64,000 nucleotides of DNA from Sphaerothrix gracilis (GCF_030405905.1 NZ_JASATW010000024.1:24767-88766); one strand, 5' to 3'; positions 42,805 through 52,782 are shown, counted from the stretch's first letter. The notes: generated by a model not told the origin, from the sequence alone. Translations and numbers: made by a program.

Positions 42805-44808
42805 ATGGAGTCTGGATATCTGTCGGCTGTCGAAGCTTTAGGCCTTGACTTGGGGCGTCTGTGGCAGCAGCTGTCGCTGGCAGTTGATGATCGTGCTACG
42901 GTCTGTCAGCTACTGTTGGGCTATTCTCGCCAAGATATTGCGATTCGTCTGGCGGCGCAGCGGTGTCAATGCTCTGAGACAGACTTACGACTGGCTTTAG
43001 ATCGGCAGTCAGCTAAGGCTCAGTCGTTATCCTCGACCCTCCCCACTCCAGCTAATCGGCAATCTCATTTGTCTACTCACCAAAGTGCTCTAGAGCAGCT
43101 TGCAAAAGCCGATCGGCAAGTACGCGATCGCCTTAGCGGCAAAATCTATCCGGCCTTTGCCCAGCTTATGGGCGTGCCGCGCGAAGCGATCGCCGGAAAC
43201 TGGGTCAAAATTTTGAATTTTCTCTATGACCCGCAAAATGGCTATCGCTTGCAGCCGCCCCCACAGCTCAATAGCGATAACTTTCAGGGGAGTTTGGGCC
43301 GCCAGGTATTTCTACCACCTCCGGATCGGGCGATCGCCCAGGCCCAGCGAGAAGGTACCCGGTTCTATCAGCGTGGCTTATACTACCAGGCTTTGAACGC
43401 CTTTGCCGCAGCTTGGCGCCAAGAGCAGACTGCCTATAGCCGGGGCAATCCCGAAATCTTAATTTACCTGAATAATGCGCTAGTGGAGCTACAGCGCGAT
43501 CGCTTACAAAACCGTCATATTGAGTGCTATCTGCTGGCGGTGGTGGTACCGTTTCACCACAACCAGGGACAGGTCGCGGCTGAGGTGCTGCGCGGAGCGG
43601 CTCAGCTTCAGTGGCAGACGAACTGGCACTGTTTGCAGCAGGGGCGTCTCGACCGAGCGCTAGATCTAGCCGGACTGCCGACGGCTGAAATAGTTGCAGC
43701 AGCAAGCTTAGCGCGTCCGATAGCCTTGCAGATTATGGTGGTCAACGACCCCAACCATGTCTACGATGCGGACAATCCCACAGCGGAGCAGTTAGCGGCC
43801 TTAGCCCCTGGGCTAAATCTGATGGCGGTAGTGGGGCACTACTCTAGCGAAATGACTGAAAAAGCCCTGCCGTTTTACGCTTTGCAGGGACTGCCGCTGG
43901 TCAATGCCAGCAGCACCGCTGATACACTCTCGGCCCTCTCTACTGGCCTCCAACAGTCTTTCTTTCGGTTGACCACGCCCGATCGAGACAACGCAGCAGC
44001 GCTGCTCAACTATCTCGCTGGTTGCTCCGCAACTCAGCCGCAACGGGTGGCGCTGATCTACAACCGCAATAGTCAATACTGCCTGTCTTACCGGGCGGCA
44101 GTGCGATCGCATATTGCCCAGCATTCTCACCAGTTTGAGCTACTGCCAGAGTGCGATCGCATTAGCGAGCAGCCTGATTCGATCCATCGCTACCTGCAGG
44201 AGATTGAAGCCAAAGGGGCGGATATCTTGCTGGTGATTCCCGATGGCGGCCTTGAACCCAACTCGCTCAACAACGCCGGACTGATCAGCCGTTTGAACCT
44301 CAAATCCTGCCTAATTGCCGGATCGGCCACCTTCTATCAGGAAAACGTGCTGCACTGGATGTACGAACGCGATCGCCCGCAGACAGTAACCGCTCCGGCT
44401 CCGATTGTGGCCTGCGTACCCTGGCATTGGCGCAGCTGTACTAATGGTTATCAGTCTCAGCCAGTGGCGCAGCAGTTTTGTCGGCTAGGGCAGGCACTTT
44501 GGGGAGCGGGCCGGTTGACCTGGCGCAGCGCTACGACTTTTGATGCCTTATTGATGCTGCAGACGGTGCTGGCCCGCTGGCCCTGCTGCGATCGCATGGC
44601 GCTGCTCAGGCAGCTCCACCACTATTTTCGGGTGCAGCAAAAATCGCTTCAGGGCGTCACTGGGGCAATTCAGTTTGCCAGCGGCTGCGATCGCCTCCAT
44701 CCTCCCGCCGAAATCGTCACTGTTCAACCCGATGCGGCCCAGCAGCGCTGGGTCTGGGATATCCCTAACCCTACTTCAACTAAACCTACTAGAAAAACTC
44801 ATGCTTAA
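42805..44808 (+). CDS. Cytosolic fusion of HTH-like, TPR-like and periplasmic-binding-fold regions
   Basis: The 667-residue protein has no signal peptide. The N-terminal ~85 residues contain AVDDRATVCQLLLGYSRQDIAIRLAAQ, a helix-turn-helix-like pattern; residues ~100-300 are helical with a TPR-like part (FYQRGLYYQALNAFAAAW). From ~310 to the end it matches the type I periplasmic-binding fold of branched-chain amino acid receptors: IALQIMVVNDPNH, NLMAVVGHYSSEMTEKALPFY, GLPLVNASSTADTLSAL, RVALIYNRNSQYCLSYRAAV, GADILLVIPDGG. GGAG lies 8 nt before the ATG. The last codons overlap the start of the 5-oxoprolinase gene. It may sense a small ligand inside the cell; function unknown. Confidence 0.7.
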   Translation: MESGYLSAVEALGLDLGRLWQQLSLAVDDRATVCQLLLGYSRQDIAIRLAAQRCQCSETDLRLALDRQSAKAQSLSSTLPTPANRQSHLSTHQSALEQLAKADRQVRDRLSGKIYPAFAQLMGVPREAIAGNWVKILNFLYDPQNGYRLQPPPQLNSDNFQGSLGRQVFLPPPDRAIAQAQREGTRFYQRGLYYQALNAFAAAWRQEQTAYSRGNPEILIYLNNALVELQRDRLQNRHIECYLLAVVVPFHHNQGQVAAEVLRGAAQLQWQTNWHCLQQGRLDRALDLAGLPTAEIVAAASLARPIALQIMVVNDPNHVYDADNPTAEQLAALAPGLNLMAVVGHYSSEMTEKALPFYALQGLPLVNASSTADTLSALSTGLQQSFFRLTTPDRDNAAALLNYLAGCSATQPQRVALIYNRNSQYCLSYRAAVRSHIAQHSHQFELLPECDRISEQPDSIHRYLQEIEAKGADILLVIPDGGLEPNSLNNAGLISRLNLKSCLIAGSATFYQENVLHWMYERDRPQTVTAPAPIVACVPWHWRSCTNGYQSQPVAQQFCRLGQALWGAGRLTWRSATTFDALLMLQTVLARWPCCDRMALLRQLHHYFRVQQKSLQGVTGAIQFASGCDRLHPPAEIVTVQPDAAQQRWVWDIPNPTSTKPTRKTHA

Positions 44809-47800
44809 AGTTTTTGCCGATCGCGGTGGCACCTTTACCGACTTAGTTGCCGTCACCGATAATGCCATCCTGGCCGATCGCCTTTCGGCTCAAAACCGCT
44901 TTCAGGTGATGGCCCTGCCGGATCAGCAGTGGGTGATTATTTACAAGCTGCTTTCAGAACAGCCCGATCGCTACCAGGACGCCGTGATTCAGGGCATCCG
45001 TGACATTCTGGGGCTTTCTGACCAAGCGGCGATTCCTGGCGGTGAAGTTGAAGTGGTGAAGATGGGGACGACAGTGGCTACTAATGCCTTGCTTGAGCGC
45101 AAAGGCGATCGCACCGTATTTGTGACTACGCGCGGCTTTGGCGACGGTCTGCGCATCGGCTATCAAAACCGTCCTAATATCTTCGCCCGCCAGATTGAGC
45201 TGCCGGAGATGCTCTATGAGCGAGTGGTGGAGGTAGATGAGCGCTACAGCGCTGAGGGGGAAGAGCGATTGCCCCTGACTCAGGAAGCGCTAGCGCAGGT
45301 CAGGCAAGCGCTGCAGCAAGCCTATGATGACGGCATCCGCGCCTGCGCCATTGTCTTTCTGCACGGCTATCGCTACCCCGACCATGAGCAGCAGGTGGCG
45401 GCGATCGCCCAGCAGATTGGCTTTAGCCAAATTTCGGTTTCTCACAAGGTCAGCCCGCTGATGAAGTTTGTCAGCCGGGGAGATACCACGGTGCTCGATG
45501 CCTACCTCTCACCGATTTTGCGGCGCTATGTCGATCAGGTGGCGGCGGCCCTAGAGCCTGCAGCTGCCACTCAAAGCGGGCCAAAGCTGGAGTTTATGAA
45601 GTCCGACGGCGGCCTGACTGACGCCCATCTGTTTCAGGGCAAAGACAGTATCCTCTCTGGCCCGGCGGGGGGTATTGTCGGCGCGGTGAAGACTAGCCTC
45701 AGCGCTGGCTTCGACAAAATCATCGGTTTTGACATGGGGGGCACCTCCACGGATGTGTCCCACTACAGCGGCGAGTATGAGCGCACGTTTGAAACCGAGG
45801 TGGCCGGAGTGCGGCTGCGAGCACCGATGCTGTCAATCCACACGGTTGCTGCCGGGGGCGGTTCGGTGCTGAGCTTTGACGGTGCCCGCTACCGGGTGGG
45901 GCCGGAGTCGGGCGGTGCCGATCCGGGGCCAGCCTGCTACCGCCAAGGGGGGCCGCTGACAGTGACAGACTGCAATGTCATGCTGGGCAAGCTGCAGCCT
46001 GACTTTTTTCCGCAGGTGTTTGGGCCAGCGGGCGATCAGCCCTTGGATGTGGAGATCGTGCGGCAGGCGTTTCAGCAGCAGGCCGTGACCATTGCCGAAC
46101 AGACAGGGGATCAGCGCCGCCCAGAACAGGTGGCAGCGGGCTATTTGGCGATCGCGATTGATAAGATGGCCAGTGCCATCAAAAAGATTTCGGTGCAGCG
46201 GGGCTATGACGTGACCGAATACACCCTCTGCTGCTTCGGCGGTGCTGGGGGGCAGCACGCCTGTCTGATTGCCGAAGCGTTGGGGATGAAGCAGATTTTT
46301 CTCCATCCCTACGCCGGGGTGCTCTCAGCCTACGGCATCGGTCTAGCCGACATTCGCAGCCTGCAGGAACAGGCGGTAGAGGCGCAGCTGACCCCAGAGG
46401 TTTTAGCGCAGCTGCAGCAAACGCTGGCGGAACTAATTGAAACCGGGCGCACCCAGGTGATCAATCAGGGGGTGAAAGCTGAGGCGATTGAGACGCTGCC
46501 TAAGGCCCACCTGCGCTATATCGGTACCGACTCATCTCTGCTGGTGCCCTTTGGGGAAATCGAGGCAATGCGATCGCAGTTTCAGCAGCAGCACCAGCAG
46601 CGCTACGGCTTCACCCGCCCTGACAAAGCCCTAATTGTGGAATCCCTGTCGGTGGAGGTGATTGGTCGTACCCCGACCCTAGCAGAACCCCAACTGGCCC
46701 CGCGCACCGCGCCGCTAGTGCCAGCCGCCACCGTGTCTTTCTACAGCCGCGACCAGTGGCACCGCGCCCCGGTCTATCGCCGGCAAGACCTGCGGGCGGG
46801 CGATCGCCTGCCAGGGCCAGCCCTGATTGTAGAAGCGACCGGCACCAACGTGATTGAACCGGGCTGGGCGGCCAGCTTGACCGAGCGCAACCACCTGATT
46901 CTGCGCCAGCATTCGGAGGCTGAGCAGACTGCTAAGACCGATACGGCAGCGGCTCAGACGGCCCCCGATCCAGTCCTGCTAGAAATTTTCAACAACCTGT
47001 TTCAGTCCATCGCTGACGAAATGGGCATTACCCTGCAAAACACCAGCCACTCGGTCAATATTAAAGAGCGGCTCGACTTTTCCTGTGCCCTATTTGATGC
47101 TGAGGGTCAGCTTGTCGCCAATGCGCCCCACATTCCCGTCCACCTCGGCTCTATGAGCGAAAGCGTCCACAGCCTGATTGCCGCTCAGGGGGACAGCCTC
47201 AAACCCGGTGACGTGTATATCTCCAATAATCCCTACAACGGCGGCACTCACCTGCCCGACATCACCGCCATCACCCCCGTCTTTATCAACTCAAAACAGC
47301 CGCTGTTTTACGTCGCCTCGCGGGGCCACCACGCCGATATTGGCGGCATTACCCCCGGCTCCATGCCGCCCTGCAGTACCACCATTGAGCAAGAGGGAGT
47401 ACTGCTGGATAACGTTCAGCTCGTGGCTCAGGGACAGTTCCAAGAAGCAGATATAGAGGCCAAGCTGACAGCAGGCCCTTACCCGGCCCGCAATCCGGCC
47501 CAGAACATTGCCGATCTGCAGGCCCAAATCGCCGCCAATGAGCGGGGTAGTCAAGAACTAGGCCGGATTGTCAGCCACTACGGCCTAGATGTCGTCCAAG
47601 CCTATATGCATCACGTCCAGGAAAATGCTACCGCCTCGGTGCAGCGGGTGATTGAGCAGCTCAGCGACGGTCAGTTTACCTACCCGATGGATGATGGCAG
47701 CCGAATCCAGGTGCAGGTCAGAATCGATCGCGCCCAGCGCACTGCCCATATCGACTTTACGGGCACCTCCCCCCAGCAGTCGGGCAATCTGAATGCGCCT

Positions 47801-48484
47801 TTAGCCATTAGCAAAGCGGTTGTTCTCTATGTTTTTCGCACGCTAGTTGATGATGAAATTCCGCTGAATGCAGGCTGTCTGACGCCGATTCAAATGACGG
47901 TCCCAGCCGGCAGCCTGCTGAATCCGCGCTACCCGGCAGCGGTGGTGGCCGGAAATGTGGAAACCTCCCAGGCGATCGCCAATGCTCTCTATGGCGCGCT
48001 TGGGGTCATGGCGGCGGCCCAGGGCACGATGAACAATTTCACCTTTGGTAATCAGCAGCACCAGTATTACGAAACCATCTGCGGCGGGGCTGGGGCGGGA
48101 GCCGATTTTACGGGAGCCGATGCTGTCCAAACCCACATGACTAACTCTCGTCTCACCGATCCAGAAGTGTTAGAGTGGCGCTTTCCGGTGCTGGTAAGTG
48201 CCTTCTCGATTCGGCCTGGCAGCGGCGGTGCGGGCCGTCACCGGGGCGGCAACGGGGTTGTGCGGCGAATTCAGTTTCGGGCGGCCATGACTGCCGCGAT
48301 TTTGTCTGGCCATCGCCGCGTTCCTCCCTTTGGCTTAAAGAACGCGGCCCCTGGCGCCACCGGGCGCAACTGGGTGCAGCGTCAGGATGGTACCGTAGCA
48401 GAGCTGAATGCCTGTGCTGAGGTGGAAATGCTGCCGGGCGACAGCTTTGTGATTGAAACGCCCGGCGGCGGCGGCTATGGCTAG
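44801..48484 (+). CDS. 5-oxoprolinase (fused HyuA-HyuB type)
   Basis: The 1227-residue enzyme joins the hydantoinase A part (about 1-720; VFADRGGTFTDLVAV, VVKMGTTVATNALLERKGDRT, GFDMGGTSTDVSHYSGEYER, GGADPGPACYRQGGP) and hydantoinase B part (about 735-1227; EIFNNLFQSIADEMGITLQNTS, NAPHIPVHLGSMSES, NNPYNGGTHLPDI, RPGSGGAGRHRGGNG). Eukaryotic and many bacterial 5-oxoprolinases have this one-chain form, opening 5-oxoproline to glutamate with ATP; related carboxylases share the fold. ATG 44801 overlaps the preceding stop (44806-44808), so the two genes are translationally coupled. Confidence 0.9.
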   Translation: MLKVFADRGGTFTDLVAVTDNAILADRLSAQNRFQVMALPDQQWVIIYKLLSEQPDRYQDAVIQGIRDILGLSDQAAIPGGEVEVVKMGTTVATNALLERKGDRTVFVTTRGFGDGLRIGYQNRPNIFARQIELPEMLYERVVEVDERYSAEGEERLPLTQEALAQVRQALQQAYDDGIRACAIVFLHGYRYPDHEQQVAAIAQQIGFSQISVSHKVSPLMKFVSRGDTTVLDAYLSPILRRYVDQVAAALEPAAATQSGPKLEFMKSDGGLTDAHLFQGKDSILSGPAGGIVGAVKTSLSAGFDKIIGFDMGGTSTDVSHYSGEYERTFETEVAGVRLRAPMLSIHTVAAGGGSVLSFDGARYRVGPESGGADPGPACYRQGGPLTVTDCNVMLGKLQPDFFPQVFGPAGDQPLDVEIVRQAFQQQAVTIAEQTGDQRRPEQVAAGYLAIAIDKMASAIKKISVQRGYDVTEYTLCCFGGAGGQHACLIAEALGMKQIFLHPYAGVLSAYGIGLADIRSLQEQAVEAQLTPEVLAQLQQTLAELIETGRTQVINQGVKAEAIETLPKAHLRYIGTDSSLLVPFGEIEAMRSQFQQQHQQRYGFTRPDKALIVESLSVEVIGRTPTLAEPQLAPRTAPLVPAATVSFYSRDQWHRAPVYRRQDLRAGDRLPGPALIVEATGTNVIEPGWAASLTERNHLILRQHSEAEQTAKTDTAAAQTAPDPVLLEIFNNLFQSIADEMGITLQNTSHSVNIKERLDFSCALFDAEGQLVANAPHIPVHLGSMSESVHSLIAAQGDSLKPGDVYISNNPYNGGTHLPDITAITPVFINSKQPLFYVASRGHHADIGGITPGSMPPCSTTIEQEGVLLDNVQLVAQGQFQEADIEAKLTAGPYPARNPAQNIADLQAQIAANERGSQELGRIVSHYGLDVVQAYMHHVQENATASVQRVIEQLSDGQFTYPMDDGSRIQVQVRIDRAQRTAHIDFTGTSPQQSGNLNAPLAISKAVVLYVFRTLVDDEIPLNAGCLTPIQMTVPAGSLLNPRYPAAVVAGNVETSQAIANALYGALGVMAAAQGTMNNFTFGNQQHQYYETICGGAGAGADFTGADAVQTHMTNSRLTDPEVLEWRFPVLVSAFSIRPGSGGAGRHRGGNGVVRRIQFRAAMTAAILSGHRRVPPFGLKNAAPGATGRNWVQRQDGTVAELNACAEVEMLPGDSFVIETPGGGGYG

Positions 48485-48496
48485 CACCAGTGCTAG
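48481..48496. terminator. Short hairpin at convergent gene ends
   Basis: CTAGCAC (48481-48487) and GTGCTAG (48490-48496) are perfect arms with a 2-nt loop, over the 5-oxoprolinase stop codon and 20 bp before the convergent aldo/keto reductase end. Too short for certainty. Confidence 0.25.
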
Positions 48497-48515
48497 TTGA
48501 CGGCTGGCCCTGACC

Positions 48516-49574
48516 CTAGCGCTCTTTCACCTGGGCGTAGCGATGGGAATCAGTTTGCTCAAAGGTGCCGTTGTAGACAAAGTTACGCACCATGTCTGCC
48601 TGGAAAAAGTCATGGGGAAAGCCCAGGGCAATCTGGCTGACCTGATTGAGCTGCTGCTGCTGCTCGTCGGTTAGCTGTACGTCCACACATTTCAGGTTGT
48701 CTTCTACGTGGGAGAGCTTGCGGGCTCCCACAATCGGAATGACGTCCTGAGCTTGCAGCCAGGCCAGCGCTATTTGGGAAGAACTGTAGCCTGTTTCGGC
48801 GGCTAGCTGATCAACTGTCTGCGCGATCGCCCGGTTACGCTCGTTTTGATCAACGAATCCGGCCATCATTTCGCTGTCTAGGCGGCGAGATTCATCGCTT
48901 TGGCCTCCCTGAGTGTATTTGCCTGTGAGCCACCCACTGGCTAGGGGCGACCAGGCTGTGACCCCAATGTCTAGCGTCCGCGCCATTGGCAGTAGCTCCC
49001 GTTCGGGATCGCGCTGAATTAGGCTGTACTCCACCTGCAAACCAATAAACTGGGTCCAGCCGCGCAGGTCAGCTAGGGTGTTGCACTGGGCTACAACCCA
49101 GGCTGGGGCGTCAGAAATACCAATATAGAGGATCTTACCGGCCCGGATGAGGTCGTCAAAGGCCCGCATCACTTCGGCGGCAGGGGTCATAAAATCCCAG
49201 GTGTGGAGCCATAAAAGGTCGATATAGTCGGTCTGCAGTCGCTTGAGACTGCCTTCTACAGACTGGATCATGCTCTTGCGCTGGTTGCCCCCGCCATTGG
49301 GATTTTTATCTCCCAGACCGTTGGTGTATTTGGTGGCTAGCACGATGCGATCGCGCTCAGCAGCCATAAATTCGCCTAAAAACTTCTCGCTGGTGCCGTT
49401 GGTATAAATGTTGGCTGTATCAATGAAGTTGCCGCCAGCTTCACAAAAACTGTCGTAGATTTTCTGGCTCTCGGCTTTATCTGCGCCCCAGCCCCAGTCT
49501 TCACCGAAGGTCATGGTGCCAAGACAAAGTTCTGAAACGCGCAGGCCGCTGTTCCCTAACAATTTATAACGCAT
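48516..49574 (-). CDS. Aldo/keto reductase
   Basis: The 352-residue NADPH-dependent oxidoreductase begins MRYKLLGNSGLRVSELCLGTM and has the TIM-barrel catalytic tetrad: Asp in NFIDTANIYTNG, Tyr in the same loop, Lys in IVLATKYTNG and His in DLLWLHTWDF. NADP-binding elements are WSPLASGWLTGKYT and IPIVGARKLSHVEDNL. It resembles YajO/YhdN-type reductases of unknown substrates. GGAAG 5 nt before ATG 49574 fixes the start. It is a single gene. Confidence 0.92.
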   Translation of the reverse strand: MRYKLLGNSGLRVSELCLGTMTFGEDWGWGADKAESQKIYDSFCEAGGNFIDTANIYTNGTSEKFLGEFMAAERDRIVLATKYTNGLGDKNPNGGGNQRKSMIQSVEGSLKRLQTDYIDLLWLHTWDFMTPAAEVMRAFDDLIRAGKILYIGISDAPAWVVAQCNTLADLRGWTQFIGLQVEYSLIQRDPERELLPMARTLDIGVTAWSPLASGWLTGKYTQGGQSDESRRLDSEMMAGFVDQNERNRAIAQTVDQLAAETGYSSSQIALAWLQAQDVIPIVGARKLSHVEDNLKCVDVQLTDEQQQQLNQVSQIALGFPHDFFQADMVRNFVYNGTFEQTDSHRYAQVKER

Positions 49575-49757
49575 GGTGTCTTCCAATAGGATCAGGCACA
49601 TATATGCTACCGACTGGACTGGCTCATGGCGCTAGTTTTAGACTTTGGCTCAGGTAGGGGCGACAACAGCTTTTAGGCTGCTACCTGTAACTGCCCCCGC
49701 TCAAGGTTCTCACAGTAGAATCCTCGCCAAGCTGCAAATGGTACAACGGCAGTTGCG

Positions 49758-51848
49758 TCAGAATTTTTCCAATATCGATTCAGCGTTACCAACTTTGGCA
49801 ATGGGCTGTAGCAAATCGTAGAACTGCCGACGCAGAAGGCGGCGCATGACTTTGTTGGAAGCGGTGCGGGGCAGGGCCGCCACGACTCTGAGGGCGTGAA
49901 TCTTGAAAAGGGGATTGAGGTGCTGCCGGATGGCGGTTTGCAGAGTGGCCTGCAGGTTTGAGGAGGCTACTTTGTTTTCTGAGGTCAAAACAGCGTAGAT
50001 CACCAGCTGACTTGGCCCACCGTCGCTAGGCGAGACAGCGATCGCCGCCGTTTCTCGCACACCGGGTACGGCATTGAGCACCTGCTCAATTTCCACCGCG
50101 CTGACCTTGATTCCAGCTAAATTCATCGTGTCATCCACCCGGCCCCAGGCGCGGTAATAGCCGTTGGCTAGGCGCTCCATCTGGTCGCCGTGGCGGCGCA
50201 GCTTCAGGGTGGGGAGGGAGGGGGTATTGGCAAAGTAGACCTGGTGATGATCGCGGTTGAGTAGTGCAGTGGAGAGGCCGATGCTAGGCGGCACGATGAA
50301 TACCTCGCCTTGGGTGGCAGGCTGATGGTCAGCGTTCAGGATGACTAGGTCAAGTCCTAGAGCGGGCGTGGTAAAGGTCGCGGGGGCCGCAGGCTGAACC
50401 AAAGTGCCGGTGACATAGCCGCCGCCAATCTCGGTGCCGCCGCAGTATTCAATCACCGGACGATATCCGGCGCGAGACATCAGAAACAGCATATCGTGGG
50501 GATTTGAGCATTCTCCAGTAGAGCTAAAGGCTTTGATCCTATGCCAGTCGAGTCCCTGCAGGCAGCCGCTGGTTTGCCAAGCGCTGACCAGACTGGGCAC
50601 CACTCCCAGCATCGTCACGTGGGCTGCTTCAACAAACTGACCAAAGGCCCGCGTTGTGGGTGCTCCTTCATAGAGGGCGATCGCCGCTCGGTTAATCAAG
50701 CTGGCGTAGATTAGCCACGGCCCCATCATCCAGCCCAGATTGGTTGGCCAGGCTACCACGTCGCCGGGGTGAATATCCTGGTGCAGATGACCGTCAGCGG
50801 CGCACTTGATTGGCGTGGTATGCGTCCAGGGAATGGCTTTGGGGGCTCCGGTCGTGCCGGAGGAAAAGAGAATATGGATCGGGGCGCAGGGTGAGGCGGG
50901 AACGGCGCTGAAGCGATCGCTGGGACTGAGAAAATCAGACCAGAGGCGATCGCCCGCTCGCAGCTTGGGCGCGCTGCCAGGCTCGCTCGCAATCACGACG
51001 GCGCTGGGCCCATTCGCTTCGATCACCCTGTCATAGAGCGGCAGGCACTTACCGCCACGCCGGATAAAGTCCTGGGTAAAAATAGCTTTGGCCGGGGCGA
51101 GCCGCAGACGGGTCGCAATTTCCTCAGGGGCAAAGCTGTCGGCGATGGCGACTACCGTACCTCCGGCCAGAATAATCCCCAAATAAATCGCCACCGCCTC
51201 AACCGTCATGGGTAGGTCAAGGGCGATGGCGTCTCCCGGCTGCAATCCGGCCTCCACCAGCCCGTTGGCAACCCGGTGGGCCAAGCTACGCAGTTCGCCG
51301 TAGGACACGACCGCTAAAGCTCCTTCCTCTGGCTGAAACAGAATGGCGGGCGCGTCAGCCGCCGCCTGAAAGCAGCTCTCAGCAATATTCAACCGCGCGT
51401 CCACGAGCCAGACCGGAGATTCTACCCCTCGGCTCAGATCTAGGATTTGGCTGTAGGGCTGCTGAAAGTGAATGCCCAACCGCTGCACCATCTGTTGCCA
51501 AAACTGGTCTCGCTGCTGCACCGACCAGGCATGAAGCTCCGGGTAGGACTGCACCGGCACCGCTCTCATCAAAGTGGCAATGTTTGTGCGCTCAATCTCT
51601 GTCTGGGTAGGAATCCAGGCTGGCGGCGGCCCTTGGCGGGCATCCCAGTCGGCATAGACGAGGTCATAAAGTCGCTGATGCAGGGCCCAGGGCTGATCGG
51701 GCCGCAGAATTTCTTGGGTTAGCCGCTGCCAGCATTCTGTCGGGGATAGCGCCGTCAGCCAGGGATTGATCTGCAATCGCAGTGGCGCTGCCGTCTCCGG
51801 CGTCAGGCCGCACTGCACCAGCGCTTCTAAGGAGAGCTGCTTGACCAT
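49758..51848 (-). CDS. Acetoacetyl-CoA-synthetase-like AMP-forming ligase
   Basis: The 696-residue ANL enzyme has the P-loop-like ATP motif ILFSSGTTGAPKAIPWTH, the aromatic GGTEIGGGY motif, the core-end RRHGDQMERL and GRVDDTMNLAGIKVSAVEIE hinge, and the catalytic Lys near its end in RTASNKVMRRLLRRQ. Length and N-terminal region match the acetyl/acetoacetyl-CoA synthetase group, including plant AAE17/18 relatives. As last gene of the homogentisate operon (11 bp after the diiron-like gene), activating the acetoacetate released by fumarylacetoacetase is an attractive role; direct substrate evidence is lacking. The start at 51848 gives MVKQLSLEAL. Confidence 0.85.
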   Translation of the reverse strand: MVKQLSLEALVQCGLTPETAAPLRLQINPWLTALSPTECWQRLTQEILRPDQPWALHQRLYDLVYADWDARQGPPPAWIPTQTEIERTNIATLMRAVPVQSYPELHAWSVQQRDQFWQQMVQRLGIHFQQPYSQILDLSRGVESPVWLVDARLNIAESCFQAAADAPAILFQPEEGALAVVSYGELRSLAHRVANGLVEAGLQPGDAIALDLPMTVEAVAIYLGIILAGGTVVAIADSFAPEEIATRLRLAPAKAIFTQDFIRRGGKCLPLYDRVIEANGPSAVVIASEPGSAPKLRAGDRLWSDFLSPSDRFSAVPASPCAPIHILFSSGTTGAPKAIPWTHTTPIKCAADGHLHQDIHPGDVVAWPTNLGWMMGPWLIYASLINRAAIALYEGAPTTRAFGQFVEAAHVTMLGVVPSLVSAWQTSGCLQGLDWHRIKAFSSTGECSNPHDMLFLMSRAGYRPVIEYCGGTEIGGGYVTGTLVQPAAPATFTTPALGLDLVILNADHQPATQGEVFIVPPSIGLSTALLNRDHHQVYFANTPSLPTLKLRRHGDQMERLANGYYRAWGRVDDTMNLAGIKVSAVEIEQVLNAVPGVRETAAIAVSPSDGGPSQLVIYAVLTSENKVASSNLQATLQTAIRQHLNPLFKIHALRVVAALPRTASNKVMRRLLRRQFYDLLQPIAKVGNAESILEKF

Positions 51849-51859
51849 AGCGCCATCCC

Positions 51860-52780
51860 TCACAGATAGAGATGGTTGAGGCGATCGCGATTGAGGCCGT
51901 CCCAAAAAACGGCGATCGCCGCTAAGATTTCGCGGCCTCCCTGGAAGAATTTGGCTGGGTCAAATGCTGGCTGAAAGTAAACCGCCTCCAGTTCTTCGAG
52001 GGTATGGCCTGCATGTTGGGCTTCGACCTGGTTGTGCCAGGTGAAAAAGGCCAAGCGCAGGTGGGGATATCGGCTCTGCTTGATACGGGTCAGGCCCTCA
52101 ATCAGCTCCTGCCAGAAGCCCGCTGCCGCCCAGTTTTCCACCGCGAAGCTAGCCCCTTCGGCAATTTGCGGATCGTCGCTGCCGTAGAGCCGCTGCAGCT
52201 CATCACAGAAATGCAGCGTCGTCGGTCGGCCCTGCTGACGCTTGCCAATTTCAGCAAAGTCTAGCCCTAGGCCAGCGGCCACATCCGTCAGCCATTCAAA
52301 GTGGGCGGCGCGGAAGCGGCAAATTCCGCCGTCAACCGTGCCCCGCGTATTGACTAGCTCTGGGTCGCCCTGACGCTCTTTCTCCGCCTCGGTGAGAACA
52401 GGCTGGTGGCCGATGGGCTGGTCTGGGGTGCGGTAGATCACGCCTAGCTCGTTGAGCAAAATTTCTCGTCCGGCCCGCGACTGCTGCAGGGTGGGGGCGT
52501 TGATCACTTTCAGCAGGGCGGCAATCAAAAACTGATTGGAAAAAACCGAGAACTGGCGGATGAAGTGCTTCAGCTCGGCGTCAGTAGCCTTGCCCTGACT
52601 GAACCAGCGGGTATAGGTGTTATTCGTAATGATGCGGTGGTGCAGTAGCTGACGATCCACCGTCTCTAAAAAGTTTTGCCAGTCTTTGACCTGCCTCTGG
52701 CTGAGGCGACCCTGACGCAGACGGTCTTGAATGCGAGCCGAAATATGCAGCGCCGGGGCTTTTGAAAGGGTGTGAGTCAT
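51860..52780 (-). CDS. Haem-oxygenase-like diiron oxidase (HDO) family protein
   Basis: The 306-residue all-helical protein shows the six-ligand pattern of HDO enzymes such as UndA and BesC: Glu111 in LLNELG, His160 in FRAAHFEWL, a Glu in EGASFAVENW (208 or 215), and His249-x3-Glu253-x2-His256 in TWHNQVEAQH. These enzymes use O2 to oxidise or cleave amino or fatty acids. ATG 52780 is preceded by GAGGAA at a good distance. It starts 2 bp after the homogentisate dioxygenase stop and ends 11 bp before the CoA ligase gene, so it shares the operon. Its substrate is unknown; a step in aromatic amino acid breakdown is inferred from position. Confidence 0.75.
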   Translation of the reverse strand: MTHTLSKAPALHISARIQDRLRQGRLSQRQVKDWQNFLETVDRQLLHHRIITNNTYTRWFSQGKATDAELKHFIRQFSVFSNQFLIAALLKVINAPTLQQSRAGREILLNELGVIYRTPDQPIGHQPVLTEAEKERQGDPELVNTRGTVDGGICRFRAAHFEWLTDVAAGLGLDFAEIGKRQQGRPTTLHFCDELQRLYGSDDPQIAEGASFAVENWAAAGFWQELIEGLTRIKQSRYPHLRLAFFTWHNQVEAQHAGHTLEELEAVYFQPAFDPAKFFQGGREILAAIAVFWDGLNRDRLNHLYL

Positions 52781-52782
52781 AG

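Noticed and set aside
44675..44800. N-terminal extension of the 5-oxoprolinase
   Set aside because: It overlaps the preceding coding sequence in another frame; the family begins with the FADRGGTFTD motif right after ATG 44801.
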